Source: Luteibacter sp. (GTDB lineage Bacteria; Pseudomonadota; Gammaproteobacteria; Xanthomonadales; Rhodanobacteraceae). Taken from it: a stretch of 64,000 nt of DNA. Where the stretch lies: NCBI RefSeq assembly GCF_009912395.1, contig NZ_WNDO01000004.1:171894-235893 (forward strand), read 5' to 3'. Of this stretch, positions 41,864-50,760 are shown in pieces. The notes beneath the pieces are model-generated. The model did no database searches. It had not been told where the DNA came from and saw only the letters and a list, made by a program, of their open reading frames with translations. The position numbers and the translations under genes were made by a program. Positions within the stretch are counted from its first letter, which is position 1; the number at the start of each line of letters is the position of its first letter.

Positions 41864-42598
41864 ATGCCCTATGACGACATCCCGATGTACCGATCCGCTG
41901 CGATGCCCCATCCCTATTTCCTCGTCACCGTGGATACGTCGGCGGCGAGGGCGTTCCTCGATCGCCTCATCGGACCGACCGGTGGCGATTTCACGGAGGT
42001 GAAGATCGGCGGTGACGACGCCAGCCTCTATATCGTTTTCCGCCCCGGCGAGATATCGGAGGGCGTGCTGGTCAGGCGCAGCCCCGAGGCTGGCAAGGTC
42101 TGCCCGATCGTCGCGGCGCTGGCCGACGCCATGATCGACCAGGTGGCGCTTGGCGAAGCGAACATGGGGATGCTGGCCCATGCGGCGCTCGCGCTGCGCG
42201 CGGCCCTGGGCGAGCATCGTCCCGACGAGGATGGCATGGAGACGCTGGCGGGCGGCCTGGCCACCTGGCGCCTCGACCGGGCCATTGCCTATATGGAGGA
42301 ACGGATGCACCTGAGCATCACGACCACCTCGGTGGCGCAGGCCTGCGGCCTGACGGTCAATCATTTTTCACGCGCGTTCGCGAGAACCACCGGACAGCCG
42401 CCTCATCGCTGGCTGATGGGCCGGCGCGTGGAACGTGCCCAGCGACTGCTTCGCGACAGCGACCGCCCGCTGGGCGACATCGCCGCGGCCTGCGGCTTCT
42501 CGGAGGCGGGGCATCTCTCACGGGTATTCGCCCGACTGGTCGGCGTGCCGCCGGGTACCTGGCGGCGCTGGGCGCTGAAGACCCTGCCATCGGCCTGA
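41864..42598 (+). CDS. AraC/XylS family transcriptional regulator
   Basis: A 244-residue regulator. The C-terminal 100 residues form the double helix-turn-helix: ITTTSVAQACGLTVNHFSRAFARTTGQPPHRWLMGRRVERAQRLL and LGDIAAACGFSEAGHLSRVFARLVGVPPGTWRR. The N-terminal half is not a clear effector domain. The start is uncertain: ATGs at 41864, 41885 and 41903 are possible and none has a good ribosome-binding site. A terminator follows at 42755. Its target may be the haem-c protein gene next to it, but there is no direct evidence. Confidence 0.82.
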   Translation: MPYDDIPMYRSAAMPHPYFLVTVDTSAARAFLDRLIGPTGGDFTEVKIGGDDASLYIVFRPGEISEGVLVRRSPEAGKVCPIVAALADAMIDQVALGEANMGMLAHAALALRAALGEHRPDEDGMETLAGGLATWRLDRAIAYMEERMHLSITTTSVAQACGLTVNHFSRAFARTTGQPPHRWLMGRRVERAQRLLRDSDRPLGDIAAACGFSEAGHLSRVFARLVGVPPGTWRRWALKTLPSA

Positions 42599-43018
42599 GC
42601 GGTTTTGTCCACGTTCCGTGCGGGGTTCCGTTCAAGACGGCACCCTCGCCTGTTACCCACCATGCGCATCGTCGAAGGACCTGCCGGATAACGACAAGAA
42701 CAAGGCGGGGATGGGTTCCCGGAAGCACCCGTTCACGCCAGCTCCCCCATGCATTGCCGTCCGAATCCCCATGAGGACGGCATTTTTTTGCCCGTGGCCT
42801 GCCATCGCACGCGTCCTTGCCGGAACGGCCCGTATCGTTGCCGCGAGGGGCGCGGATACTGCGCCTGCTCGTCCGGCGCAGGTGCCGGGCGGATGCGGAA
42901 GGACAGGGGATAACGCCAACTCCGATACCGCGGCCCGACCGGGTCGTGCGCGAGGGTGTGCGTCCATTCCCCCTCCTTTCTTCCCGAAGACCCGCCGGCA
43001 TTCCGTGGAGGAAAGTGC
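42599..43018 (+). other. 420-nt intergenic region before the haem-c protein gene
   Basis: Apart from the terminator at 42755-42789 I see no gene. The part 42790-43018 would hold the promoter and leader of the haem-c protein gene. No clear -35/-10 pair stands out. GGAGGAAAG at its end is the ribosome-binding site. Confidence 0.5.
42755..42789 (+). terminator. Rho-independent terminator after the AraC-type gene
   Basis: TGCCGTCC (42755-42762) and GGACGGCA (42775-42782) form an 8-bp stem with a 12-nt loop, followed by seven Ts. Confidence 0.85.
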
Positions 43019-44533
43019 ATGAAACGCTTCAATCGAACCCTGATCGTCACCGCCTGTCTGTCGCTTTTCGCGGCCAGCGGTGGCGTGGAGGCGCAGACGG
43101 CCAAAAGCGCGTTCGACGCGACAGCCCTGCCGTCGCTGGCTGCGATGCAGCAGGCGACGCCATTCCAGAACAACAATGGCTACGCGCCACCGCCGGGTTA
43201 TACCGGACCGCTGTTCAGCCTCAACCACGACTGGCCGAAGTTCGCCAAGAGCCAAGTAGGACCGCCTCCCTGGAGGAAGGCCATCAACAATGGCCGTATC
43301 AACATCCATAACGCCGAGGCGTATGCGAACGCCCTGAAAGAGGCGGTGGCACCCAACGCGCGCAAGCTGATCCTGGACTATGCCCATTGGGATGCCGCCA
43401 AAGCGGGCTGGTACAACGAGCCCTGGCTGGGCAGCCTGCGTGACGCCATTCACGGCACCTACCAGGCCGGCGTCTTCGGGGACGATTCGTTCCCCGGCAC
43501 GGGCCTGAAGGTGAAGTTCCAGACCAATGTCCTGACGTATTACGACCCCATGGCGGCGCTGACCCTACGCAGCTTTTGGGGCGCCGATGCGATGACGCCG
43601 GCGCTGAATACCCGGAGCTCCCAGTTCATGGAGGATGCCATCATCGTGAAGGCGGCGGTGTTCTCTTCCACGGACAAGGACCAGCCGAGGGATTGGTGGC
43701 CCGTGCTCAAAGGGGCGGCCGAATGGCCGATGATGATTCCGATCAACTCGCACAAGAAGCCACCGGATGAGCCCACGCTGTGGACGGGCTACGTGGCGCA
43801 GTTCGACATCATCGTCAAGGATCGGGCGTCATCGCCGGACACGGGCTGGGTGTTCATGACGCTCGTCTACGATGCCGACGCGCCAGGCAAGGACGCATGG
43901 GACAAGATGGTTCCGCTCGGCGTGCAGTGGGGCAATGACGAGGCCGCGGGTGCCGATCCGAAGAAGCTCGTGGAAAACTGGAACAATCCGAAGGCACCGA
44001 AATATTCCACGCAAACCCTGGGCTGGGGTGATCGCCTGTCTGGTCCCAACGATGGTGCGCGTAACAACATCGCCTTCGGTGGGAAGTCATACAAGAACTA
44101 CCCCGATTCCAGCTGCATGAGCTGCCACAGCACGGCGGAGTGGAACACGACGAAGAATCGGATGATGTCGTTCCTGCTGCCGTCGTACTACGCGGAAATC
44201 AAGGATCCCGATAAGGATCCGGGTTTCAAGACGTGCAACGAGCAAGGCAAGGAAGGCCAGGGCGACGCGTACAGCTACATCTGCTCGCCGGTGCCGGGCT
44301 CCGCGGAATGGATGAAATGGTTCAAGAATCGCAAGGGCGATGTCGCCATGGATCCGGGCTCGTTCGCCACGGACTTCGATGAGGTGTTCTCGTTCAAGGC
44401 GCTGAAGCTCTGGTACACGGCGACCAATCCGCAGAAGAAGCCGGCACCGCAGTTGAAGCTGTTGAGCAGGCCTGGTGCGCCCATGGAGTACAACCAGTAC
44501 ACCGGCGCTCCCTTGCCGAGCGACGACAAGTAA
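43019..44533 (+). CDS. Periplasmic mono-haem c-type protein of unknown function
   Basis: A 504-residue exported protein: signal peptide (MKRFNRTLIVTACLSLFAASGGVEA) and a large body with one c-type haem site, SSCMSCHSTAEW (about residue 370). Two further Cys (KTCNEQG, YICSPV) may form a disulfide. Trp-rich segments (PRDWWPVLKGAAEWPMMIP) and the lone CXXCH suggest a redox enzyme or electron carrier, but I know no family. The start follows GGAGGAAAG. It is monocistronic and convergent with polA. Confidence 0.7.
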   Translation: MKRFNRTLIVTACLSLFAASGGVEAQTAKSAFDATALPSLAAMQQATPFQNNNGYAPPPGYTGPLFSLNHDWPKFAKSQVGPPPWRKAINNGRINIHNAEAYANALKEAVAPNARKLILDYAHWDAAKAGWYNEPWLGSLRDAIHGTYQAGVFGDDSFPGTGLKVKFQTNVLTYYDPMAALTLRSFWGADAMTPALNTRSSQFMEDAIIVKAAVFSSTDKDQPRDWWPVLKGAAEWPMMIPINSHKKPPDEPTLWTGYVAQFDIIVKDRASSPDTGWVFMTLVYDADAPGKDAWDKMVPLGVQWGNDEAAGADPKKLVENWNNPKAPKYSTQTLGWGDRLSGPNDGARNNIAFGGKSYKNYPDSSCMSCHSTAEWNTTKNRMMSFLLPSYYAEIKDPDKDPGFKTCNEQGKEGQGDAYSYICSPVPGSAEWMKWFKNRKGDVAMDPGSFATDFDEVFSFKALKLWYTATNPQKKPAPQLKLLSRPGAPMEYNQYTGAPLPSDDK

Positions 44534-44554
44534 CGCCGGCGGTGGGACGGGGCG

Positions 44555-47290
44555 CTAGTGCGCCTCGTCCCAGTTGGCTCCCACGCCGATATCCACCTGC
44601 AAGGGCACGCTGAGTGAGGCGGCGCCCGTCATGCGCTGCTCGATGCCAGCGCGTACTTCGTCGACCGCATCCTCGCGGACCTCGAAGACCAGTTCATCGT
44701 GCACCTGCATGAGCAGTCGCACGTCGTCGCGTGGTTCGATCCAGGCGGCCACGGCGATCATGGCGCGCTTGATGATGTCGGCGGCGGTGCCCTGCATCGG
44801 TGCGTTGATGGCCGCGCGCTCGGCACCGGCACGCAGCGCCTGATTGCGCGAGCTGAGGTTGTCCAGGTACAGGCGACGGCCGAACCAGGTCTTCACGTAG
44901 CCGTCCTGGTGGGCCTGTTCGCGCGTGGCATCCATGAATGCGCGCACGCCGGGATAACGCGAGAAGTAGCGGGCCATGTAGTCGGAGGCTTCGCCGCGGT
45001 CCACGCCGAGCTGGCGCGCGAGACCGAAGGCGCTCATGCCGTACATGAGGCCGAAGTTGATCGCCTTCGCCGCGCGGCGCTGGTTCGTGGTGACTTCCTC
45101 GGGTGTCACGCCGAAGACTTCCGCTGCTGTCGCGCGATGTACGTCGCCGCCTTCCGCGAAGGCGCGCACCAGGCCTTCGTCACCGGAGAGGTGGGCCATG
45201 ATGCGCAGCTCGATCTGCGAGTAGTCGGCCGCGAGGATGCGCCAGCCCTCCGGTGCCACGAAGGCCTGGCGGATGCGCCGGCCTTCCTCGGTACGCACGG
45301 GAATATTCTGCAGGTTCGGATCGGACGAGCTGATGCGACCCGTGGCGACCGCGCCCTGGTGGTAGCTCGTGTGCACGCGTCCGGTACGCGGATTGACGAT
45401 GCCGGCCAACTTGTCGGTGTAAGTGGAACGCAGCTTGGCGAGGCCGCGGTAATCGAGGATCACGCGCGGCAGCTCGTGCGCCTCGGCGATGGCTTCCAGC
45501 GCTTCCTCGTTGGTCGAGGGCTGGCCGGTGGGGGTCTTCACCTTGACGGGCAGGCCAAGCTCTTCGAATAGCACGGCCTGCAACTGCTTGGGCGAATCCA
45601 GGTTGAAGTCGTGGCCGGCCACCGCATAGGCCTGCTTCTGGAGTTCCAGCATGCGCTTGCCGAGCTGCTGACTCTGCTTGCGCAGCTCGTTCGCGTCGAT
45701 CAGCACGCCGGTGCGTTCCATCTTCGCCAGGACGGGCACGAGCGGAATCTCGATGTCCTCGTACACGGAGCGCAGCGAGGGTTCGGCCTCCAGCTTCGGC
45801 CACAGCGCGTGGTGCAGGCGCAGGGTGATGTCGGCATCCTCGGCGGCGTAGCGGCAGGCGGTATCGCAGTCCACCTGCGAGAACGGGATCTGCTTGGCGC
45901 CCTTGCCTGCGACCTGCTCGTACTTGATCGTGGTGTAGCCGAGATAGCGCGTGGCCAGCGAGTCCATGTCGTGACGCGTGGCGGTGGCGTTGTAGACGTA
46001 GGATTCGAGCATCGTGTCGTGCGCGAGACCGCGCACCGCGATGTCGTAGTGCGACAGCACGTTGATGTCGTACTTGCCGTGCTGGCCGACCTTGGGTCGC
46101 GTCGCGTCTTCCAGGATGGGCTTCAGCGCGCCGAGCACGTGCTCGCGCGACAGCTGCTTCGGCGCGCCGGGATAATCATGGGCCAGCGGGATGTACGCCG
46201 CCTTGCCGGGCTCCACCGCCAGCGACACGCCGACGATCTCCGCCTGCATGGCATCGATGCTGGTGGTCTCGGTGTCGAAGGCGATCAGCGGAGCGGTCTG
46301 GAGTTTCTCCACCCACGTGGCGAAGTGCGCTTCGTCAAAGACCAGTTCGTACTCGGCCTCGCCCGAGAAGAGCTCGACGTCCGTCGTGCTGGCGGTCGCG
46401 ACCGGGGACGGGCTTGCGACCGGTGCGGTGGCCGGCGCGGACAGGGCGCCGGTGTCCAGTTCCTTCAGCGCGGCCTTGAAGTCGTAACGGGCGTACAGCT
46501 CGCGCAGCGCATCGATATCGCGCTCGCGCATGGTGAGGTCGGCCGGGCCCTGGTCGAGCGGCACGTTGGTGCGGATGGTGACCAGTTCGCGCGACAGCGG
46601 CAGGCGCGGCATCGCGGCGCGCAGGTTCTCGCCGATCTTGCCGCCGACGCGTTCGGCGTTGGCGAACAGTGCGTCGAGGTTGTCGTATTCGGCCAGCCAC
46701 TTCGCGGCGGTCTTCGGTCCGCACTTCTCCACGCCCGGCACGTTGTCGACCGTGTCGCCGACGAGCGTGAGGTAGTCGACGATCTGGTCGGGGCGCACGC
46801 CGAACTTGGCGATCACGCCTTCGATGTCCATAGTGGTGTTGGTCATGGTGTTGACCAGCAGCACATGGCCGTCGACCAGCTGGGCGAAGTCCTTGTCGCC
46901 GGTGGAGATGATCGTGTGGATACCGGCGGCCGAGGCCTGCGTGGCCAGGGTGCCGATGACATCGTCGGCCTCGACGCCGGGAATGCACAGGATGGGAAAG
47001 CCCAGCGCGCCGACGATCTTCATCATGGGCTCGACCTGGGCGCGCAGGTCGTCGGGCATCGACGGCCGGTTGGCCTTGTAGTCGGCGTAGAGATCGTCGC
47101 GGAAGGTGCGCCCCGGCGCATCGCACACGAAGGCGACGTAGTCGGAGCCGGACTTCATCGTGGTGCGCAGCATGTTGACGATGCCGAACAGCGCCCCGGT
47201 CGGCTCGCCGTGGGCGTTGGTTAGGGGCGGCAGCGCGTGGAACGCGCGATACAGGTACGAGGACCCGTCGATAAGCGTGAGCGTAGGCAT
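44555..47290 (-). CDS. polA: DNA polymerase I
   Basis: A 911-residue enzyme with three intact activities. The 5'-3' exonuclease occupies residues 1-290 (TLIDGSSYLYRAFHA, IISTGDKDFAQLV). The 3'-5' exonuclease keeps its acidic residues (APLIAFDTETTSIDAM, CRYAAEDADITLRLHH). The polymerase ends the protein (AADYSQIELRIMAHLSGD, KAINFGLMYGMSAFG, MQVHDELVFEV). It fills gaps in replication and repair. The ATG lies 6 nt after GAGAAT, a possible -10, so this gene may also be leaderless. Confidence 0.97.
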   Translation of the reverse strand: MPTLTLIDGSSYLYRAFHALPPLTNAHGEPTGALFGIVNMLRTTMKSGSDYVAFVCDAPGRTFRDDLYADYKANRPSMPDDLRAQVEPMMKIVGALGFPILCIPGVEADDVIGTLATQASAAGIHTIISTGDKDFAQLVDGHVLLVNTMTNTTMDIEGVIAKFGVRPDQIVDYLTLVGDTVDNVPGVEKCGPKTAAKWLAEYDNLDALFANAERVGGKIGENLRAAMPRLPLSRELVTIRTNVPLDQGPADLTMRERDIDALRELYARYDFKAALKELDTGALSAPATAPVASPSPVATASTTDVELFSGEAEYELVFDEAHFATWVEKLQTAPLIAFDTETTSIDAMQAEIVGVSLAVEPGKAAYIPLAHDYPGAPKQLSREHVLGALKPILEDATRPKVGQHGKYDINVLSHYDIAVRGLAHDTMLESYVYNATATRHDMDSLATRYLGYTTIKYEQVAGKGAKQIPFSQVDCDTACRYAAEDADITLRLHHALWPKLEAEPSLRSVYEDIEIPLVPVLAKMERTGVLIDANELRKQSQQLGKRMLELQKQAYAVAGHDFNLDSPKQLQAVLFEELGLPVKVKTPTGQPSTNEEALEAIAEAHELPRVILDYRGLAKLRSTYTDKLAGIVNPRTGRVHTSYHQGAVATGRISSSDPNLQNIPVRTEEGRRIRQAFVAPEGWRILAADYSQIELRIMAHLSGDEGLVRAFAEGGDVHRATAAEVFGVTPEEVTTNQRRAAKAINFGLMYGMSAFGLARQLGVDRGEASDYMARYFSRYPGVRAFMDATREQAHQDGYVKTWFGRRLYLDNLSSRNQALRAGAERAAINAPMQGTAADIIKRAMIAVAAWIEPRDDVRLLMQVHDELVFEVREDAVDEVRAGIEQRMTGAASLSVPLQVDIGVGANWDEAH

Positions 47291-47384
47291 ACGTCGATTC
47301 TCTCATGGCCGGCTGTGTGCCGCCCGTTCACGTGGATTGAGGTATGGGCCTTGCTATGCTCGCAGGCCCGCAAGGAGACCACCC

Positions 47385-47900
47385 ATGAACCGCACGCACG
47401 CCCTCGTCGCCGCGCTCGCCATCGCCCTGGCGCTGCCCGCCGCGGCGCAGACCGCCCAGGATCCCCAGCTGAAGGCGTTGCCGCCGCCGGCGCTCAACGA
47501 TCCGGGTCACAAGGCCGGCGAGCCGGACCGTTCCGGCCAGAAGCCGATCGAGCGGCCGGTGCCCTACGACGAAGCTCAGGACGGCAAGTCCACGCCGGCC
47601 ACCTCCGATGCGATGGGGCGCAAGGTTTCCGCCGCCAACCTTCCCGCGATGGACGGCCGCGGCAATCCGCCACCAGATGTCTCCGTGCATCAGGAAGGCG
47701 ACAACCGTGTCGAGGAGTACCGCTCGGGCGGCAAGCTCTACCAGGTGATCGTCACGCCCAAGAACGGCGTGCCGCAGTACTACAGCGTCGACGACCAGGG
47801 CCGCCGTCATGAGGCCGGTGGTGCGAATGGCCCGGTGAGCCCGGTGCAGTACAAGGTCTACGAGTGGGGCAACGCGCCGAAGCCGGCGGGCCAGAACTGA
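47385..47900 (+). CDS. DUF2782 family secreted protein
   Basis: A 171-residue protein with a signal peptide (MNRTHALVAALAIALALPAAAQ), a low-complexity Pro/Asp linker and a C-terminal DUF2782 domain (VSVHQEGDNRVEEYRSGGKLYQVIVTPKNGVPQYYSVDDQG). The family lies beside polA in many Xanthomonadales; its function is unknown. CAAGGAG precedes the ATG. Confidence 0.82.
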   Translation: MNRTHALVAALAIALALPAAAQTAQDPQLKALPPPALNDPGHKAGEPDRSGQKPIERPVPYDEAQDGKSTPATSDAMGRKVSAANLPAMDGRGNPPPDVSVHQEGDNRVEEYRSGGKLYQVIVTPKNGVPQYYSVDDQGRRHEAGGANGPVSPVQYKVYEWGNAPKPAGQN

Positions 47901-47909
47901 TTCCGGTCC

Positions 47910-47954
47910 GATCGCGCGCAAGCACGCTCCCGTAGGGGCGCGCTTGCGCGCGAC
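47910..47954. repeat. REP inverted pair (BIME-like)
   Basis: Two diverged REP units face each other: GATCGCGCGCAAGCACGCTC and GGGGCGCGCTTGCGCGCGAC. The pair lies between convergent genes (DUF2782 and a glutathione transferase) and could act as a bidirectional terminator. Confidence 0.8.
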
Positions 47955-47957
47955 AGC

Positions 47958-48656
47958 TCAACCGTCCAGTTCGGCGTAATGCCGAAAAATCCCCGTCTCG
48001 TTGAACGCCACCCGGCGCTCCGAGGCCAGGTACGCCGCGATGTTCGGCCGGTCGGCCACCCGCTTCGCAAGATCCCGCAACAACGGCACCTTCTGTTTCG
48101 CCAGCGCCTTCGGAAAGGCGTACTCCAACCCCGCCATCACCTGGAACAGCGACAGGTCCACATACGAGTGCTCGCGCAGCGGGAATCGCCCGCCGCCGCG
48201 CTCGATTGCCCTCTCGAAATACCCCAGGTACTTCGGTATCCGCGATTCGCGGAAATCCTTCGAACGCCGCTTCGCCTCGTCGCGCTGGTCCTCGTAGTAG
48301 AGGCCGCTGGCGACAGGGTGATGCGTGTCGTGCACCTCGGCGATGAAATCCGTGATGGTCAGTTCGAGCTGGTGCGCGTAGAGGCGCTTGGATTCGCTCT
48401 CCGGCACAAGGCCGTGGCGAGGACCGAGGTAATGCAGGATGTTGGCGACTTGCGCGATCAGCAGGCGGCCACTCTTGAGGAAGGGCGGTGCGAAGGGCAG
48501 GGCGCCGTCTTCCTGGCCCTGAAGGAACGGCATGATCGCGTCGTCGCCTTCGATCCGCGCCACGTCGGTATAGGCGGCGCCGGCATCTTCCAGGCACAGG
48601 CGCACGAACTCACCGCGTCCCTGCAGTCCGGTCCAGTAATAAAGCTGGTAGCTCAT
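47958..48656 (-). CDS. Glutathione S-transferase family protein
   Basis: A 232-residue GST. The thioredoxin-like half has YYWTGLQGRGEFVRLCLEDAG and PFAPPFLKSGRLLIAQVANILHYL (cis-Pro and Ser/Gln of the glutathione site shifted); the helical half ends with YVDLSLFQVMAGLEYAFPKAL. It resembles sigma/Nu-like eukaryotic-type GSTs found in proteobacteria. Substrate unknown. GGAGATGCCC precedes the ATG at 48656. Confidence 0.82.
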   Translation of the reverse strand: MSYQLYYWTGLQGRGEFVRLCLEDAGAAYTDVARIEGDDAIMPFLQGQEDGALPFAPPFLKSGRLLIAQVANILHYLGPRHGLVPESESKRLYAHQLELTITDFIAEVHDTHHPVASGLYYEDQRDEAKRRSKDFRESRIPKYLGYFERAIERGGGRFPLREHSYVDLSLFQVMAGLEYAFPKALAKQKVPLLRDLAKRVADRPNIAAYLASERRVAFNETGIFRHYAELDG

Positions 48657-48698
48657 GGGCATCTCCGGCATGAAACCCGGAGCATGCGCCTTTCGCGT

Positions 48699-49589
48699 TC
48701 AAGCGAGCGTGAGCGCCACGTCCCGGAATGTGTCCCAGACGGTCTGTGCCGGTGGTGACAGCGAGCGTGCCCGGCGCCGAAGCAGTGTCACCTCGCGGTG
48801 CACGGCCGGCGTCAGCGGACGTACGGCCAGGCCGGGGCGCAGGGCGTCCAGCGACAATGCCGGGGTGATCGTGACACCGAGCCCGGCCTCGACCATACGG
48901 AAGGCCGTGTGCGGGTGGCCGACTTCCAGCGTCACACGGGCAGGAATCTGCCGCTGCGTCAGCGCCGCATCGATGAGGCGGCGGCTACCGGAGGCGTGGT
49001 CGAGCAGGATCAGCGCCTGGTCCACCAGGGCCTTCCAGGGCACCGACGCGCGCTCGACGAAGGGATGGTCCTCGCGGCAGACCAGGACGAACGGATCGTG
49101 CAGGATCGTCTCGGCGTCGAATTCCTCGGTGGTAGCCGGCTCCACCGTCAGCCCGAAGTCGACCTCGCCACCCCGGATCGCATCCAGCACCTGGGCCTGG
49201 CTCTGGTCGCGCAGCAGGATTTCCAGCGATGGATGGTCCATGGCGCAGCGGGCGATGCAGGCAGGCACCAGGCCAGCCGACACCGTGGGCACGGCGGCGA
49301 GGCGGATGCGGCCACGCAGCGGGTCGGCCAGCGCCCGGGCATGGCCCAGCACGCCGTCGAGTTCGTCGAGCACGCGGGACACCGCCTGCTCCAGGTAACG
49401 CCCGGCCTCGGTCGGCACCACTTCGCGGGTGCTCCGGTCGAACAGGCGCACGTCCAGTTCGTCTTCAAGGTCGGCGATGAGCCGGCTTACGGCGGGCTGC
49501 GTGAGGTGCAGCGCATCGGCCGCCCGGCGGAAATGCCGATGCCCCGCCACGGCGAGGAAGGCGCGAAGCTGGCGTAGCGAGACATTCAT
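48699..49589 (-). CDS. LysR-family transcriptional regulator
   Basis: A 296-residue LysR regulator. The winged helix-turn-helix spans residues 1-60 (LRQLRAFLAVAGHRHFRRAADALHLTQPAVSRLIADLEDELDVRLF) and the effector domain follows (GRIRLAAVPTVSAGLVPACIARC). It is divergent from the symporter gene with a 97-nt AT-richer gap, the usual place for control of the neighbour and itself. Confidence 0.9.
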   Translation of the reverse strand: MNVSLRQLRAFLAVAGHRHFRRAADALHLTQPAVSRLIADLEDELDVRLFDRSTREVVPTEAGRYLEQAVSRVLDELDGVLGHARALADPLRGRIRLAAVPTVSAGLVPACIARCAMDHPSLEILLRDQSQAQVLDAIRGGEVDFGLTVEPATTEEFDAETILHDPFVLVCREDHPFVERASVPWKALVDQALILLDHASGSRRLIDAALTQRQIPARVTLEVGHPHTAFRMVEAGLGVTITPALSLDALRPGLAVRPLTPAVHREVTLLRRRARSLSPPAQTVWDTFRDVALTLA

Positions 49590-49686
49590 GTCATAAATCT
49601 ATCACTGAATCAGATAAAACGATTTGCCTTATCAACCCTGCGGCGGTGCAATACGAACCATTCTCCACTTCGCCCGTGCCGCCGCC

Positions 49687-50676
49687 ATGCGCCGCTTCCT
49701 GCCCGACGGATTCACCCTTTCCCTGATCGCCACGGTGCTCCTGGCGAGCTTCCTGCCCTGTCGTGGCGTGGCGGCCCAGGCCTTCGAGGTGCTGACCGAC
49801 GCGGCGATCGCCCTGCTGTTCTTCCTGCACGGTGCCAAGCTGTCGCGGGACGCCGTGGTGGCCGGCATGACCAACTGGCGCCTGCACCTCACGGTGCTCG
49901 CCAGCACCTTCGTGCTGTTCCCCGTGCTGGGTCTGCTGCTGAAGCCGGTGTTGTCGCCGCTGGTGTCGCCCGATCTCTATCTCGGCATCCTGTTCCTGTG
50001 CACGCTGCCCTCGACGGTGCAGTCGTCGATCGCCTTCACCTCGATCGCGCGCGGCAACGTGCCGGCCGCCATTGTCTCGGCGTCGGCGTCCAGCTTGCTC
50101 GGCATCTTCATCACGCCGCTGCTTGTGGGCCTGATGATCGCCGGTACGGGGCAGGGCAGCCTGTCATGGCATTCGGTCGGCGTGATCGTGTTGCAGTTGT
50201 TCGTGCCGTTCGTCGCCGGCCAGGTGGCCCAGCGCTGGATCGGTGGCTGGGTGCGTCGCCACGCGACGCTGCTGACCTATGTCGATCGTGGCTCGATCCT
50301 GCTGGTCGTGTACACCGCATTCAGCGCCGCCGTGTTGCAGGGCCTGTGGCACCAGCTGCCGTTGCCGGTGCTGGGCGGCCTGGTCGTCGTGAACATCGTG
50401 CTGCTGGCGCTGGCGCTGCTGGCGACGCGCTACGGCGCGCGTGCGCTGGGCTTCGCGACGGAAGACGAGATCACCATCGTGTTCTGCGGCTCGAAGAAGA
50501 GCCTGGCCTCGGGCGTGCCGATGGCGAAGGTGCTGTTCGCCGGTCATCCGCTCGGCCTGATCGTGCTGCCGATCATGCTGTTCCACCAGGTGCAGTTGAT
50601 GACCTGTGCGGTGCTGGCGCGGAAGTATGCGGTGCGGAAGGAAAAGGCTGCGGCGGCCACCGCAGCCGCACATTGA
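49687..50676 (+). CDS. Bile acid:sodium symporter family protein (YfeH-like)
   Basis: A 329-residue inner-membrane protein with nine to ten helices. TDAAIALLFFLHGAKLSRDAV, LGILFLCTLPSTVQSSIAFTSIARGNVPAAIVSASASSLLG and ITIVFCGSKKSLASGVPMAKVLF are typical of the SBF-like/YfeH group. Cargo is unknown. It is probably controlled by the divergent LysR gene. A 76-bp palindrome follows immediately. Confidence 0.88.
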   Translation: MRRFLPDGFTLSLIATVLLASFLPCRGVAAQAFEVLTDAAIALLFFLHGAKLSRDAVVAGMTNWRLHLTVLASTFVLFPVLGLLLKPVLSPLVSPDLYLGILFLCTLPSTVQSSIAFTSIARGNVPAAIVSASASSLLGIFITPLLVGLMIAGTGQGSLSWHSVGVIVLQLFVPFVAGQVAQRWIGGWVRRHATLLTYVDRGSILLVVYTAFSAAVLQGLWHQLPLPVLGGLVVVNIVLLALALLATRYGARALGFATEDEITIVFCGSKKSLASGVPMAKVLFAGHPLGLIVLPIMLFHQVQLMTCAVLARKYAVRKEKAAAATAAAH

Positions 50677-50677
50677 A

Positions 50678-50753
50678 TCGCCGATGCGATCGGCTCCCAC
50701 CCCTTCGGTAGCAACGTTGCTACCGAAGGGGTGGGAGCCGATCGCATCGGCGA
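50678..50753. repeat. 76-bp perfect palindrome between convergent genes
   Basis: Both 38-nt arms match without a mismatch around the centre 50715/50716 (GCAAC|GTTGC). Each arm carries a GTGGGAGCCGATCGCATCGGCGA unit, which resembles the REP class (GTNGGAGC plus a stem plus GAT/GCGA) fused head-on. It lies between the ends of the symporter gene and purH and can form a very stable hairpin in RNA from either strand, so it should end both transcripts. Confidence 0.9.
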
Positions 50754-50760
50754 AGTGTCA

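Noticed and set aside
45611..47224. 537-codon open frame antisense to polA, and a similar 512-codon frame (51220-52758) antisense to purH
   Set aside because: Shadow frames of well-conserved genes with no domain, signal or ribosome-binding site.
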